From: Deinococcus sp. Marseille-Q6407
GTDB lineage: Bacteria; Deinococcota; Deinococci; Deinococcales; Deinococcaceae
Direction of reading: 5' to 3'
NCBI RefSeq assembly: GCF_946848805.1
Contig: NZ_CAMPFU010000002.1
Span: 766,501 to 830,500 of the forward strand
Length of the DNA stretch: 64,000 nucleotides
The notes below the pieces were generated by a model that saw nothing but the letters and a program-made list of their open reading frames with translations, was not told the DNA's origin and searched no databases. The translations under genes and the position numbers were made by a program. Positions 20,671 to 32,974 of this stretch are shown here, piece by piece (positions within the stretch are counted from its first letter, which is position 1; each line of letters opens with the position of its first letter).

Positions 20671-21145
20671 GTGTACTCCTCTGTTGGGGGGGATCAGAAG
20701 GCCGGAATAGCTATGCAACCACTCCGGCCTTCCGCAGGTTGGCCAGCTTCTCACCCAATGTCCACGAAAATGGGGATTAAAAAGGCGCTCTTACACGGAG
20801 AAAAAACCTTTTCCCCATTCCGGAAGCCAAAGGGAAGATAAAACAGCTGATGAGTAACAATACACAATCATGACGAAAGATTCCAGTGGCCTGTAACTTA
20901 TTTTCATCCGATACCCCGGCAAAGCTCCTTGGCTGCCTCCGGACTTCTGCCATACGGTAAAAGCCAGCGCCACTGGCCCTTAAAGCAGCAGGTTCTGGCC
21001 GTGCCGGATGAATTATTCATCTCCCTTTTGCTCACCAGCCAAACCCATGAAAAAACCCCCGGCGCGGGGCCAGGGGCACAGGTTCTGGGACTGTGGGGGC
21101 GCGGCGGCAGCCGGTTGAGGACGCTGCCGCCTGCCAGGAATCAGA
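20671..21145. other. 475-bp intergenic region between the two binding-protein genes
   Basis: Leader of copy 1 (minus strand) plus the terminator of copy 2. AAGGCCGGA (20698-20706) and TCCGGCCTT (20723-20731) form a perfect 9-bp stem with a 16-nt loop, 19 nt upstream of the ribosome-binding region of copy 1. The middle (about 20780-21020) is AT-richer and probably holds the promoter of copy 1, but I cannot fix -10/-35 boxes. No convincing coding sequence. Confidence 0.6.
21050..21069 (-). terminator. probable terminator after the second binding-protein gene
   Basis: On the minus strand CCCC-GCGCC-GGGG(G) is followed by six T; short stem. Confidence 0.55.
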
Positions 21146-22966
<1,821 letters not shown>

Positions 22967-23416
22967 GTTCGTTCTCCTCGGGGCCACCGGCCGGCAGGGG
23001 CCAGCAGCACAGGGCGGTTGACCGGCCGGCAGCAAGCCGGCAGGCACAGGGTCAATTGAACTCGCCAGACGTAAATCTTACATGTTTTCCTCACGTCTAT
23101 AAAGAGCCGGTCAGAAAACTGTATAAAATGAGATAAATTTGCATAAGTTAACATCCCGGCAGAAAAGGCATTTGAAAAAGAGGAACAGAACTTAGCTATC
23201 GAACGTTTGCGGAAGTCTGTAAATTACGGTTCTCTTGACACTCAGCTGCGGGACCGAACCAGCTTTTTCTCTGTCATTCCGTAGAAGCTTCAGCTCCTCT
23301 GGAGAGTGTTTATGCTGTTTTTCCCCCGCTGTCTGCCCCTCAGGGCCCCGCCTGCCGCAGGTCAGAGTGCCTCCAACCGCACCATGTCGCTCGGCAAGTT
23401 GCCCTAGATTGGATTA
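22967..23416. other. 450-bp divergent intergenic region before copy 2 and hslO
   Basis: Next to copy 2 lies a GC-rich leader with a perfect 12-bp direct repeat (ACCGGCCGGCAG at 22986 and 23021). About 23075-23230 is strikingly AT-rich and on the minus strand contains TTATAC and TTATAG hexamers, so the promoter of copy 2 is probably there. TTGACA (23235-23240) points towards hslO but has no -10 at the right distance. No RNA gene seen. Confidence 0.5.
23405..23410 (+). promoter_or_regulatory. leaderless -10 box (TAGATT) for hslO
   Basis: TAGATT ends 6 nt before ATG 23417; no Shine-Dalgarno sequence. Confidence 0.55.
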
Positions 23417-24361
23417 ATGACCGATTCTGCCTATGCACAGTCTTATCTCCTGCGCGGAATTGCCGCCCAGGGGACTTTACGGGTGGTCGCCATTGACGGC
23501 ACCCAAATCGTGGAAGAAGTTCGCCAGCGCCATCATCTCAGCAAGACCGCCACGGCGGCGCTGGGCCGCACCCTGCTGGGCGCCGGTCTGCTGTCGGTGG
23601 TGCTGGGCAAGGATGTGGGCAGCCGGGTGGCGGTCCGCATTCAGGGCGGCGGCCCTATCGGCTGGGTGGTGGCTGAAGGCACGGCCGGCGGCGAAGTGGG
23701 CGGCAATTACCACCCCGGCAGCGTGCGCGGCTACGTGCATGAGCCCGGCGCCGACCTCCCCCCCCGCGAGAGCGACGGCAAGCTGGACGTGAGCGGCGTA
23801 GTGGGCAAGGAAGGCGAACTGGCCGTGACCCGGCTGCTGACCAACGCCGAGCCCTGGACCGGCAGCGTGGAACTGGTCAGCGGTGAGATTGCCGAGGACA
23901 TCAGCACCTACCTGGCCCGCAGCGAACAGATTCCCAACGCGCTGCTGCTGGGCGTGTATGAAGAAGGCGGCCGGGTGGCCGTCAGCGGCGGCCTGCTGGT
24001 GCAGGCGATGCCCGGCGTGAGCGACGCCACCCTCAGCAAGCTGGAGCAGAACATCGCCGGCATCGGCCTGCTGACCACCTCCATGCGCGAGGTGGGCCTG
24101 CTGGGCACCGTGCAGCGCGCCCTGGAAGGCCTGGAACCACAGATCAGCGAAGATGCCGAGCCCTGGGTCTTCGACTGCCGCTGCTCGCGTGAACGCGCCG
24201 CCAGCAGCCTGATGTTCTTTGACGAAGCCGAGCGCCAGGACATGCAGGACGAAGGCGGCCAGGAAGTGGTCTGCCACTGGTGCAACGAGAAATACTTCTT
24301 CCAACCGGAAGAGATTGCCGGCCTGGAACTGGAAGCCGGCGAGAACCCCGCTCAGGCCTGA
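23417..24361 (+). CDS. hslO: redox-regulated chaperone Hsp33
   Basis: 314 residues, slightly longer than most Hsp33. The C-terminal zinc switch is complete: Cys254 and Cys256 (CRC) with Cys286 and Cys289 (CHWC). On oxidation these release zinc and activate the holdase, protecting unfolding proteins during combined oxidative and heat stress. The N-terminal domain has [12 protein letters not shown] and the expected [11 protein letters not shown]. Divergent from the binding-protein gene. Confidence 0.95.
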   Translation: MTDSAYAQSYLLRGIAAQGTLRVVAIDGTQIVEEVRQRHHLSKTATAALGRTLLGAGLLSVVLGKDVGSRVAVRIQGGGPIGWVVAEGTAGGEVGGNYHPGSVRGYVHEPGADLPPRESDGKLDVSGVVGKEGELAVTRLLTNAEPWTGSVELVSGEIAEDISTYLARSEQIPNALLLGVYEEGGRVAVSGGLLVQAMPGVSDATLSKLEQNIAGIGLLTTSMREVGLLGTVQRALEGLEPQISEDAEPWVFDCRCSRERAASSLMFFDEAERQDMQDEGGQEVVCHWCNEKYFFQPEEIAGLELEAGENPAQA

Positions 24362-24377
24362 GCGCCTTTACACCCAC

Positions 24378-24417
24378 AAAAGAGGCCCGGCCCCACAGAG
24401 GGGAGCCGGGTCTCTTT
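24378..24417. terminator. bidirectional terminator between hslO and pyrF
   Basis: Fourteen-base arms AAAAGAGGCCCGGC and GCCGGGTCTCTTTT between convergent genes. Confidence 0.88.
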
Positions 24418-24434
24418 TGCTGCCGGCCAGCCGC

Positions 24435-25241
24435 CTACCTCAGCGCTGCATTCAGCTCGTCGCGGAAGGTGCGGGCGGCTTCCTGCGCCGCTGCTACGTC
24501 CAGGCCGCTGGCATACTGCACGCCCCGGCTGGCGCTGGCCAGGGCGCCGGTGCCGCCGGGGTGAAAAGCTCCGGCCAGGTCACGTGCCTGCGCTCCCTGC
24601 GCGCCCAGTCCCGGCAGCAGCAACAGGGCCTGGGGCATCAGCCCCCGGAAAAGGGCCAGGTCGCTTGGGTGCGTGGCGCCCACCACAGCGCCCACGCTGG
24701 CATACTCGCTGTCTTCCTCGGTGCCCAGGCGGGCCACCTCGGCCGCCACGCGCTCGCTGATGCCCTCGCCCTGCAGGTCCGCCTGATCGGGGTTGGAGGT
24801 CTTGACCAGTACGAACAGGCCGCCGCCGTTCTCGCGGGCCGCCTGCACAAAAGGTTGCAGGGTGCCAAACCCCAGAAAAGGGTTCACGGTGAGCGCCGCG
24901 CCGGCGTGCTGACGGGTCAGCCAGGCCTCGGCGTAGGCTTCAGCGGTTGAGCCGATGTCGCCGCGCTTGGCATCCAGAATCAGCGGCAGGTCCAGGGCGC
25001 GGGCGGCGGCGCAGACCTCTTCCAGAATCTGAAGGCCCTGGATGCCCAGCGCCTCGTAAAAGGCCAGCTGCGGCTTGACGGCGGCCGCAAAAGGCGCAGT
25101 GGCTTCCAGCACTTCCAGCGTGTGCTGGCGCAGGTGGTCGGCGTCGCGGTAGTGGCTGAGGCGCGGGTCCAGGCCCACGCACAGCCGGGTGTTCAGCGTG
25201 CGGGTGCGTTCGGTGACGGCTTCGGCAAAAGGGGTGGTCAT
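24435..25241 (-). CDS. pyrF: orotidine 5'-phosphate decarboxylase
   Basis: 268 residues, the long (type 2) form. The catalytic motif [11 protein letters not shown] (90-100) supplies Asp90, Lys92 and Asp95; CVGLDPR (21-27) is the substrate-binding strand, and late LLPGLGAQG binds phosphate. It makes UMP from OMP in pyrimidine synthesis. No other pyr gene is near. Confidence 0.95.
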   Translation of the reverse strand: MTTPFAEAVTERTRTLNTRLCVGLDPRLSHYRDADHLRQHTLEVLEATAPFAAAVKPQLAFYEALGIQGLQILEEVCAAARALDLPLILDAKRGDIGSTAEAYAEAWLTRQHAGAALTVNPFLGFGTLQPFVQAARENGGGLFVLVKTSNPDQADLQGEGISERVAAEVARLGTEEDSEYASVGAVVGATHPSDLALFRGLMPQALLLLPGLGAQGAQARDLAGAFHPGGTGALASASRGVQYASGLDVAAAQEAARTFRDELNAALR

Positions 25242-25322
25242 CGGGCGTCAGGATAGCGGCATCGCCGGCGGCAGAGGCCCCGAAACGGCAGCGGGTCGCC
25301 CTTCCTTCCCCTCCGTAGCGCC

Positions 25323-25328
25323 TAACAT
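25323..25328 (+). promoter_or_regulatory. leaderless -10 box (TAACAT) for the M16 protease gene
   Basis: TAACAT ends 6 nt before ATG 25335. Confidence 0.5.
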
Positions 25329-25334
25329 GAGGGC

Positions 25335-28241
25335 ATGACTATGACCCTTCCCAAGTTGCCCCAAGCCGGCCAGAAGATAGGCCGCTACCTGACCGAAGAG
25401 GTCTGCGACCTGCCCGAGATGCAGGGCACGCTGGTGCTGCTGCGCCACGAGAATGGCGCCCGGCACGCCCACGTGCAGCGCGAGGACGACAATCTCGCTT
25501 TTGGCGTCACCTTCCCCACCGTGCCGCAGGATTCCAGCGGTGTGGCGCACATCCTGGAACACAACGTGCTGATGGGCTCGGAAAAGTACCCGGTGGCCGA
25601 CCCCTTTTTCACCATGATTCCCCGGTCGCTCAGCACCTTCATGAACGCCATGACGGCCGCCGACTGGACCACCTACCCCTTTTCCACCCGCAACCGCACC
25701 GACTTTTTCAACCTGCTCTCGGTGTACTTGGACGCCACCTTTTTCCCGCTGCTGCGCCGCGAGAGCTTCTTGCAGGACGGCTGGCGGCTGGAGTTTGAGA
25801 CCCCCGACGACCCCAGCAGCCCGCTGAAACTGGGCGGCGTGGTGTACAACGAGATGAAAGGTGCGATGGCGACCCCCGGCAGCGTGCTGTACCGGGCCTT
25901 CGGCAAGGCGCTGTACCCGGACCTGACCTATGCCAACAACTCGGGCGGCAACCCTGCCGAGATTCCCAACCTGAGCTACGAGGGCATGCGGGCTTTTCAC
26001 GCCGCGCACTACCATCCTTCCAACGCTTACTTTTATTCCTACGGCAACATGCCGCTGGAAGAGGTACTGGACGTGATCGAGCGCGAGGTGATGAGCCGCT
26101 TCGACGCCCAGACGCTGGACGTGAGCATTCCCGACCAGGCCGGCTTCGATGCGCCGCGCCGCGAGGAAGTGACCTACGCCGGCAGCGATCTGGAGCGCGG
26201 CTCGCAGGTGGTGGTGGGCTGGCGACTGGGCCACAGCGCCGACCCCAGCGAGAACCTGCGCTGGAGCGTGCTGAGCGACGTTTTGCTGGGCAACCCGGCC
26301 GCGCCGCTGACCCAGCCGCTGATCGATTCGGGCCTGGGCACCTCGCTGGCCGACGTGGGCGGCTACCGCGATTCCTACCGCCAGGGCGCTTTTGCCGCCG
26401 GCCTCAAGGGCCTGCCGCTGGGCCAGACAGACGCGGTGGAAACTCTGGTGCTGGACACCCTGCGCCAGATTGCCGATGAGGGCCTGGACCCCGAACTGAT
26501 CGAGAGCAGCCTGCACCAGTTCGAGCTGAGCAGCCGTGAAGTGAGCAACGCCGGCTTTCCCTACGGCCTGGGCGTAATGTTCGGCATGATGGGCACCTGG
26601 ATGTACGGCGGCCACCCGGCGGATGCGCTGCGGCTGGAACCGGAGCTGACCCGGCTGCGCGAGGACCTGCGAGCGGGGCCGGTGTTCGAGCCGATGCTGC
26701 GCCGGCTGTTGGACAGCCCCGACCGCGTGACCCTGACCCTGACACCCGACCCCACTCTGGCCGAACAGACCGAAGCCGACGAGCGCGAGCAGGTGGCCCG
26801 GATGGGCGCCGCGCTGGACGACGCGGGCCGCGCCCAGATCGTGGCCGACAGCGCCGCGCTGGCCGCTGCCCAGGCCCATGAGCCAGACGAATCGGTGCTG
26901 CCCTCGCTGGGCCTGAGCGACGTGACCCGCCAGCTGCCGCGCCCGGACTACCACGAAGAACCGGCCGGCGCCGCCACCCTCGGCCGGATTCCCCAGCCCA
27001 CCGGCGGCCTGACCTACCTGGACGTTCAGGCCCGTTTACCGGAAGTGACCCAGGACCAGCTGCGGGCGCTGCCGCTATACGCCGGGGCACTGACCCAGTC
27101 GGGCGCAGGTGAGCGCGACTATCTGGCGCTGGCCCGCCGCATCGAAGCCGTGACCGGCGGCATCGGCGCCAGCGTTGGGGTAGGACACGCCCCGGACGAC
27201 CTGGACACCGTGCAGCTCTCGCTGACCCTAAGCGGCAAGGCGCTGGCCCGCAACGGCGAGCACCTCACGGCACTGATGCGCGACCTGCTGGCCGACCCAC
27301 AGTTCACCGAGCCACGGCTGCGGCAGCTGCTGGCCCAACGTTACGCTGCCCTGAAAAACAGTGTGGTCAGCGCTGGCAACGCTTACGCCGAGCGCCTGGC
27401 CGCCGCGCAGGTCAGCCGCGCCGGGGCCCTGCAGGAAACCATGAGCGGCCTCTCCAGCTTCGAGTATCTCAGGGCACTCAGCAAGCCAGATGCCGACCTC
27501 AGCGGCCTGCTGGGTACTTTCGGTGACATTACCGCCCTGCTGCCCGGCAGTGAAGCGCTGCTGGCCCTGACCGCCACCCCAGACGACCTGTCGCTGGACC
27601 TTTCCAGCCTGGGTCAGGTATTCGCGGCCGGCGGCCACGCGGCGCAGCCGGACATCCTGCTGCTGGGCCGCCAGCCGCAGGCCTTCGTGACCGATTCGCC
27701 GGTCAGCTTCAACGCGGCGGCCTGGCAGACCGTGCCGTTCACCCACCCCGACAGCGCGGCCCTGCTGGTGCTGACGCGGCTGCTGCGCAGCGAATACCTA
27801 CTCAAGGAAATCCGCGAGAAGGGCGGCGCCTACGGAGCCAGCGCCGGGCTGGACAGCCGCGCCGGGGTCTTTACCCTCAGCAGCTACCGCGATCCGCAGC
27901 TGGGCCGCACCTTCGAGGTGTTCGCCGGTATCCCCAGCTTCCTGAGCGGCGGCCGCCTGAAGGCCAGCCACCTCACCGAAGCGATTCTGGGCGCCAGCAA
28001 GGCCCTTGATCCCCTCACCAGCCCCGACACGGTGGGCCGGATGCGCTTTTTCGGCGACCACTCCGGCTTCTCGGTAGAGGTCAAGGAAGCATACCTGGCC
28101 CGGCTGCTCACCGTAACGCTGGACGACGTGAACCGGGTGGCCCAGACTTACCTCACGCCGGAGCGGGCCGCTTACGCCACCGTGACCGGCAAGCACCCGC
28201 AGCAAGAAGGCGGCTTCGACTGGGCGGTCAAGGAGATCTGA
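25335..28241 (+). CDS. M16C metalloprotease, presequence-protease (PreP) type
   Basis: 968 residues, the full two-half clamshell of M16C. The inverted zinc motif is intact: His72 and His76 with catalytic Glu75 (HILEH) and distal ligand Glu173 (NEMKGAM). The second half ends with the conserved REKGGAYGASA and SSYRDPQL. There is no signal peptide, so it is likely cytoplasmic and degrades short unfolded peptides, as PreP does in organelles. The second ATG (codon 3) is an alternative start, but the TAACAT box favours 25335. Confidence 0.93.
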   Translation: MTMTLPKLPQAGQKIGRYLTEEVCDLPEMQGTLVLLRHENGARHAHVQREDDNLAFGVTFPTVPQDSSGVAHILEHNVLMGSEKYPVADPFFTMIPRSLSTFMNAMTAADWTTYPFSTRNRTDFFNLLSVYLDATFFPLLRRESFLQDGWRLEFETPDDPSSPLKLGGVVYNEMKGAMATPGSVLYRAFGKALYPDLTYANNSGGNPAEIPNLSYEGMRAFHAAHYHPSNAYFYSYGNMPLEEVLDVIEREVMSRFDAQTLDVSIPDQAGFDAPRREEVTYAGSDLERGSQVVVGWRLGHSADPSENLRWSVLSDVLLGNPAAPLTQPLIDSGLGTSLADVGGYRDSYRQGAFAAGLKGLPLGQTDAVETLVLDTLRQIADEGLDPELIESSLHQFELSSREVSNAGFPYGLGVMFGMMGTWMYGGHPADALRLEPELTRLREDLRAGPVFEPMLRRLLDSPDRVTLTLTPDPTLAEQTEADEREQVARMGAALDDAGRAQIVADSAALAAAQAHEPDESVLPSLGLSDVTRQLPRPDYHEEPAGAATLGRIPQPTGGLTYLDVQARLPEVTQDQLRALPLYAGALTQSGAGERDYLALARRIEAVTGGIGASVGVGHAPDDLDTVQLSLTLSGKALARNGEHLTALMRDLLADPQFTEPRLRQLLAQRYAALKNSVVSAGNAYAERLAAAQVSRAGALQETMSGLSSFEYLRALSKPDADLSGLLGTFGDITALLPGSEALLALTATPDDLSLDLSSLGQVFAAGGHAAQPDILLLGRQPQAFVTDSPVSFNAAAWQTVPFTHPDSAALLVLTRLLRSEYLLKEIREKGGAYGASAGLDSRAGVFTLSSYRDPQLGRTFEVFAGIPSFLSGGRLKASHLTEAILGASKALDPLTSPDTVGRMRFFGDHSGFSVEVKEAYLARLLTVTLDDVNRVAQTYLTPERAAYATVTGKHPQQEGGFDWAVKEI

Positions 28242-28263
28242 ACCCTGCCCCAGCCGGCAGTAC

Positions 28264-28293
28264 GGGGAGCGGCCCAGGCGTCGCTCCCCTTTT
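28264..28293 (+). terminator. intrinsic terminator after the M16 protease gene
   Basis: GGGGAGCG / CGCTCCCC perfect 8-bp stem, 10-nt loop, four T. Confidence 0.85.
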
Positions 28294-28390
28294 CTCTATC
28301 CCAGCTGCTGCTTCCATGAACCGGCAGGGCCTCCCTCGTTCCCCCAAGGCCGGACCCACCGTTCCCTGGCCGCAGCCAGGCGAAACGGTC

Positions 28391-28702
28391 ATGCTGTACC
28401 GCTCTACCGGGCGGCAAGAACTGCGTCTGGGGCCGAAAGCGGCCGGCGAGCGTGGCCGCTCAGGCTGCCTGACCAGCCCATCTTTTATCCGGTGCTGAAG
28501 CAGGGTTACGCTGGGGGCATTGCCCGCGCCTGGAACGCGCAGCGCAGTGACTCGGCAGGAGGCTTTTCGTGGCCCGCTTCGGCGTCCGCAGCGGCTTTGC
28601 CCCGCGCTCCGGCGTTCAGGTGGTCGGACGCGAGACCGAGCCTCGGGAGCTGTGGATTCCAACCGGAGACTTAGAGGGCATGAGGGCCAACCTGGTGGGA
28701 AG
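28391..28702 (+). pseudogene. remnant of a small conserved protein (often labelled 'ADP-ribosylation/crystallin J1'), two frameshifts
   Basis: Read in three frames in turn, the segment gives a continuous match to a ~100-residue family I know by pattern: MLYRSTGRQELRL (from 28391), then after a shift near 28460 RLPDQPIFYPVL with GGIARAWN, then after another shift near 28563 VARFGVRSGF, VQVVGRETEPRELWIP and DLE. Intact members read LYRPVG-ELxL, PPRLPxQPIFYPVLN, RDWN, TRFEV, ELWIPAEEL. No single frame covers it, so the gene is dead or the sequence has two indels. Function of the family is unknown. Confidence 0.65.
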
Positions 28703-28750
28703 CCGAAGCCAGGCAAGGGGGCCTGCCGCCGGCACGCAGGCCCTCCTCCT

Positions 28751-29914
28751 TTACCGGCGGTAGGCTTTTCTCAGCACCTCGGCCACCTCGGGGCGGGTGA
28801 ACTCGGCGGGCAGGTTGTCTCCAGCACGCAGCTTCTCGCGCACTTTAGTCCCGCTCAGCACGAGGTGGTATGACGAGTCGTGCGGGCAGGTGCGGGGGCT
28901 GACCAGTTGGCCGCAACTCTGGCAGTAGAAGGTGTGCTCGAACTTCAGAATGCGGATGCCCAGTTCCTCGGCGCTGTAGGTGTTGAAAATCTCCTGCGCG
29001 TCGTAAGTGCCGTAATAATCTCCGACGCCCGCGTGGTCGCGTCCCACGATGAAATGGGTGGCCCCGTAGTTGCGGCGGCTCAGCGCGTGGACAATCGCCT
29101 CACGCGGCCCGGCGTAGCGCATGGCAGCGGGGTACACGCTCAGCAGCGTGCGCTCCTGCGGGTAGTAGCCGCGCAGCAGCACCTCATAGGCTTCCATGCG
29201 GGTGGCAGCGGGCACGTCGTCGCCTTTCGTCTGCCCGACCAACGGGTGCAGCAGCAGGCCGTCCACCAGTTCCAACGCGACTTTTTGCAGGTACTCGTGG
29301 GCACGGTGGATGGGGTTGCGGGTCTGGAAGGCGACGGTGGAGCGCCAGCCGCGTGCCTCGATGACCTCGCGCACCTCGGCGGGCGTGCGGTGGGCGCGGG
29401 GAAACTCGCCGCGCGGCACCTCGAACAGCGTGACCGGCCCGGCCAGATACACGTCGCCCTGGGCGTACAGCGCCGCCACGCCGGGGTGCGCCGCGTCCCC
29501 CGTGCGGTAGACTTCGCGGGCTTCCAGCTCTTTCTGCGCCGCGTACTTTTCCTCGATGTCGAGGGTGCCGATTGGCTCGCCGCCGTGCGTCAGAACTATC
29601 CGGCCACTCAGCCCAGCCGCCTGCTCCGGCGTGACCGGCAGCGTGATGGGCAGGCTCCAGGGCGTGCCGTCAGCCAGTCGCAGGTGCTCGATGATGCTGA
29701 GGTAATCGGCCTCGCCCACAAAGCCGGTGAGCGGTGAGTAGGCGCCAGTGGTGATCATTTCGAGGTCGGCCAGGCTGCGGCTGCCGAGCTCCAGCCGGGG
29801 CCGGCCCGCGAGTTCGGCGGGGTCAAAGTCCTGACCGGGCCGCCAGATGCGGCGCACCAGAGAGCCGCCCAGGGGCGCAGGAAGGGTGACGGGAGCGGTC
29901 TGGAAAGTGGTCAT
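28751..29914 (-). CDS. sat: sulfate adenylyltransferase (ATP sulfurylase), homo-oligomeric type
   Basis: 387 residues. [11 protein letters not shown] (197-207) is the nucleotide-binding motif, [12 protein letters not shown] the second ATP/substrate motif, and the C-terminal [15 protein letters not shown] a zinc site found in bacterial Sat. It activates sulfate to APS. It lies 143 bp downstream of the broken cysH remnant, and is probably the last gene of the sir-cysC-cysH-sat operon. The ATG has GGAGACTCCC upstream. Confidence 0.95.
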   Translation of the reverse strand: MTTFQTAPVTLPAPLGGSLVRRIWRPGQDFDPAELAGRPRLELGSRSLADLEMITTGAYSPLTGFVGEADYLSIIEHLRLADGTPWSLPITLPVTPEQAAGLSGRIVLTHGGEPIGTLDIEEKYAAQKELEAREVYRTGDAAHPGVAALYAQGDVYLAGPVTLFEVPRGEFPRAHRTPAEVREVIEARGWRSTVAFQTRNPIHRAHEYLQKVALELVDGLLLHPLVGQTKGDDVPAATRMEAYEVLLRGYYPQERTLLSVYPAAMRYAGPREAIVHALSRRNYGATHFIVGRDHAGVGDYYGTYDAQEIFNTYSAEELGIRILKFEHTFYCQSCGQLVSPRTCPHDSSYHLVLSGTKVREKLRAGDNLPAEFTRPEVAEVLRKAYRR

Positions 29915-29951
29915 GGGAGTCTCCGGTGATGGTCAGGGGTTAATGGTCGAG

Positions 29952-30048
29952 GGTTGATAGTTGATGGGAAAGGTCAACTTATAGACAAGAGGGGGAGGTG
30001 ATTTTGAGTCTGATGTAGGTGCGGAAGCTGGTCTATCAACCATCAACC
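29952..30048. repeat. imperfect 16-bp inverted repeats in the cysH-sat gap
   Basis: GGTTGATAGTTGATGG (29952-29967) and CTATCAACCATCAACC (30033-30048) are reverse complements at 14 of 16 positions, 65 bp apart. Related TTAATGG and CTATC fragments lie alongside; the low-complexity GTTGAT pattern contrasts with surrounding DNA. Confidence 0.6.
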
Positions 30049-30057
30049 AGTGACTAT

Positions 30058-30767
30058 CTACAACCGGTTCTCGCCTTGCCACAGCCCGCATTCGGTCTTG
30101 CCTCGGCCCGCCCAGCGGCCGGCGCGGGCGTCCTCGCCGGGCTTCACGGCGCGGCGGCGTAGGCTTCCAGTCGCTCACGGGTCCAGTGGGCCAGCGGGTT
30201 GACCTTGCGCCGGGCGCCGCCCTCCTCCACGAAGGGGATGTCGGCGCGGGTGCTCGCCTGGTCGCGGCTGCGGGCGTTGAGCAGTGCCGAAGGGCTCTGC
30301 CGCTTCAGGTACTGCTGCAAAGGGTCCACCTTGCGGGCCGCGCAGCAGGCGTCGGGGTCGCTGACGTACAGGTCGGGGGGCGTCTGGCCGTCCTCCGGGG
30401 CCGCGCCCACATTCAATGTCACGAAGGTCAGCTCGGGGTAGCGGCCTTCCAGCCGGTCACGGGTCGCCAGCGTTTCGGGGAAGTGGTAGCCGGTGTCCAC
30501 GAAGACGACCTCGCCCCGGTAGCCCGCCTGCGCCGCAAGGTCGAGCAGCACCACCCCGTTGAGGTTGAAGGCACTCGGCATCAGCAGGTCGGGGTGCGCG
30601 GCCAGCGCCCAGCGGATGATGTCACGCGGGTCAGTCTCGGGCGTGAAGGCGGGGGCCGAGGCGTCGGCATGACCCGGTGCGCTGCGGGGAGCGCGCGGCT
30701 CGGTGGTGAGCGCCTCGCCGCCCTGCTCGGGGGTTCCCAACTCGGAGAAACTCAGCTCAGCGGTCAT
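30058..30767 (-). pseudogene. cysH: phosphoadenylyl/adenylyl-sulfate reductase with internal deletion and frameshift
   Basis: The open frame (30144-30767, 207 residues) has the CysH fold: [40 protein letters not shown] (the CC of Fe-S-type reductases) and [14 protein letters not shown]. It stops right after YAAA. The family's tail resumes in another frame down to 30058: [12 protein letters not shown] and KTECGLWQ, which carries the catalytic Cys. About 25 residues, including the conserved CxxC segment (normally IGCxPCTR), are missing at the junction near 30145. The product would lack two cluster cysteines and the catalytic cysteine. ATGA overlap with cysC. Confidence 0.8.
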
Positions 30768-31293
30768 CGCTCAACCCCCACCTGTTCCAGCCTCGCCAGC
30801 AGTTGCCCTACCCCGTCTTCCACGCTGATGCGGTCGGTCCGCAGGTGCAGGTCAGGATTTTCCGGCGCCTCGTAGGGGTCGGAGACACCCGTAAAGTGCG
30901 GGATTTCTCCAGCCAGGGCTTTGAGGTAAAGGCCCTTCACGTCGCGCTCGGTAACGACTTCCAGCGGCGCGTCCACGAAGACCTCAAGCGCATTTGGCAA
31001 GCTGGCGAGCACCTCGCGGCGGGTGTCGGCGTAGGGGCTGATGGCGCTGACGAGCACCGTGACCCCGTGCCCCGCGAGCAGGCCCGCCACGAAGGCGATG
31101 CGGCGCACGTTGGTGTCGCGGTCTTCTCTGGAAAAGCCCAGCCCTTTGCTCAAATTCTCGCGCACGGCGTCGCCGTCGAGCAGTTCCACCGCTTCGCCGC
31201 GCGCGGTCAGTTCGTCATAGAGGGCAGTCGCCAGGGTACTTTTGCCCGCGCCGGAGAGGCCGGTGAACCAGACAACCCGCCCAGCGGCAGCTG

Positions 31294-31297
<4 letters not shown>
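30764..31297 (-). CDS. cysC: adenylyl-sulfate kinase
   Basis: 177 residues with the P-loop GLSGAGKST (13-21), the substrate motif [28 protein letters not shown] segment and the later [14 protein letters not shown]. It phosphorylates APS to PAPS. Overlaps both neighbours in ATGA junctions (sir upstream, cysH downstream), so translation of the operon is coupled. With cysH damaged, APS/PAPS may be used for sulfation or be a dead end unless another reductase exists. Confidence 0.95.
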
Positions 31298-32865
<1,568 letters not shown>

Positions 32866-32898
32866 GGGGCGCTCCGTTGTGTATTCAAATGAGAGGCG

Positions 32899-32939
32899 AG
32901 TAACAAAAAAAGCCGGCTGAGCGCCAGCTATTTGTTACT
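32899..32939 (-). promoter_or_regulatory. terminator-like hairpin in the leader of the sulfur operon
   Basis: On the minus strand, between the presumed promoter and the reductase ATG, AGCTGGC-GCTCA-GCCGGCT (one G-T pair) runs into seven T: a complete intrinsic terminator. It is enclosed by a perfect 9-bp outer repeat, AGTAACAAA / TTTGTTACT (32899-32907, 32931-32939). Placed 35 bp or more before the start codon, it could act as an attenuator. The effector is unknown. Confidence 0.55.
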
Positions 32940-32962
32940 GGAATAACTGGTATTGGTAAATG

Positions 32963-32968
32963 TAAACT
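32963..32968 (+). promoter_or_regulatory. leaderless -10 box (TAAACT) for the CbiX-type gene
   Basis: TAAACT ends 6 nt before GTG 32975, supporting that start. Confidence 0.55.
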
Positions 32969-32974
32969 CTGTTT

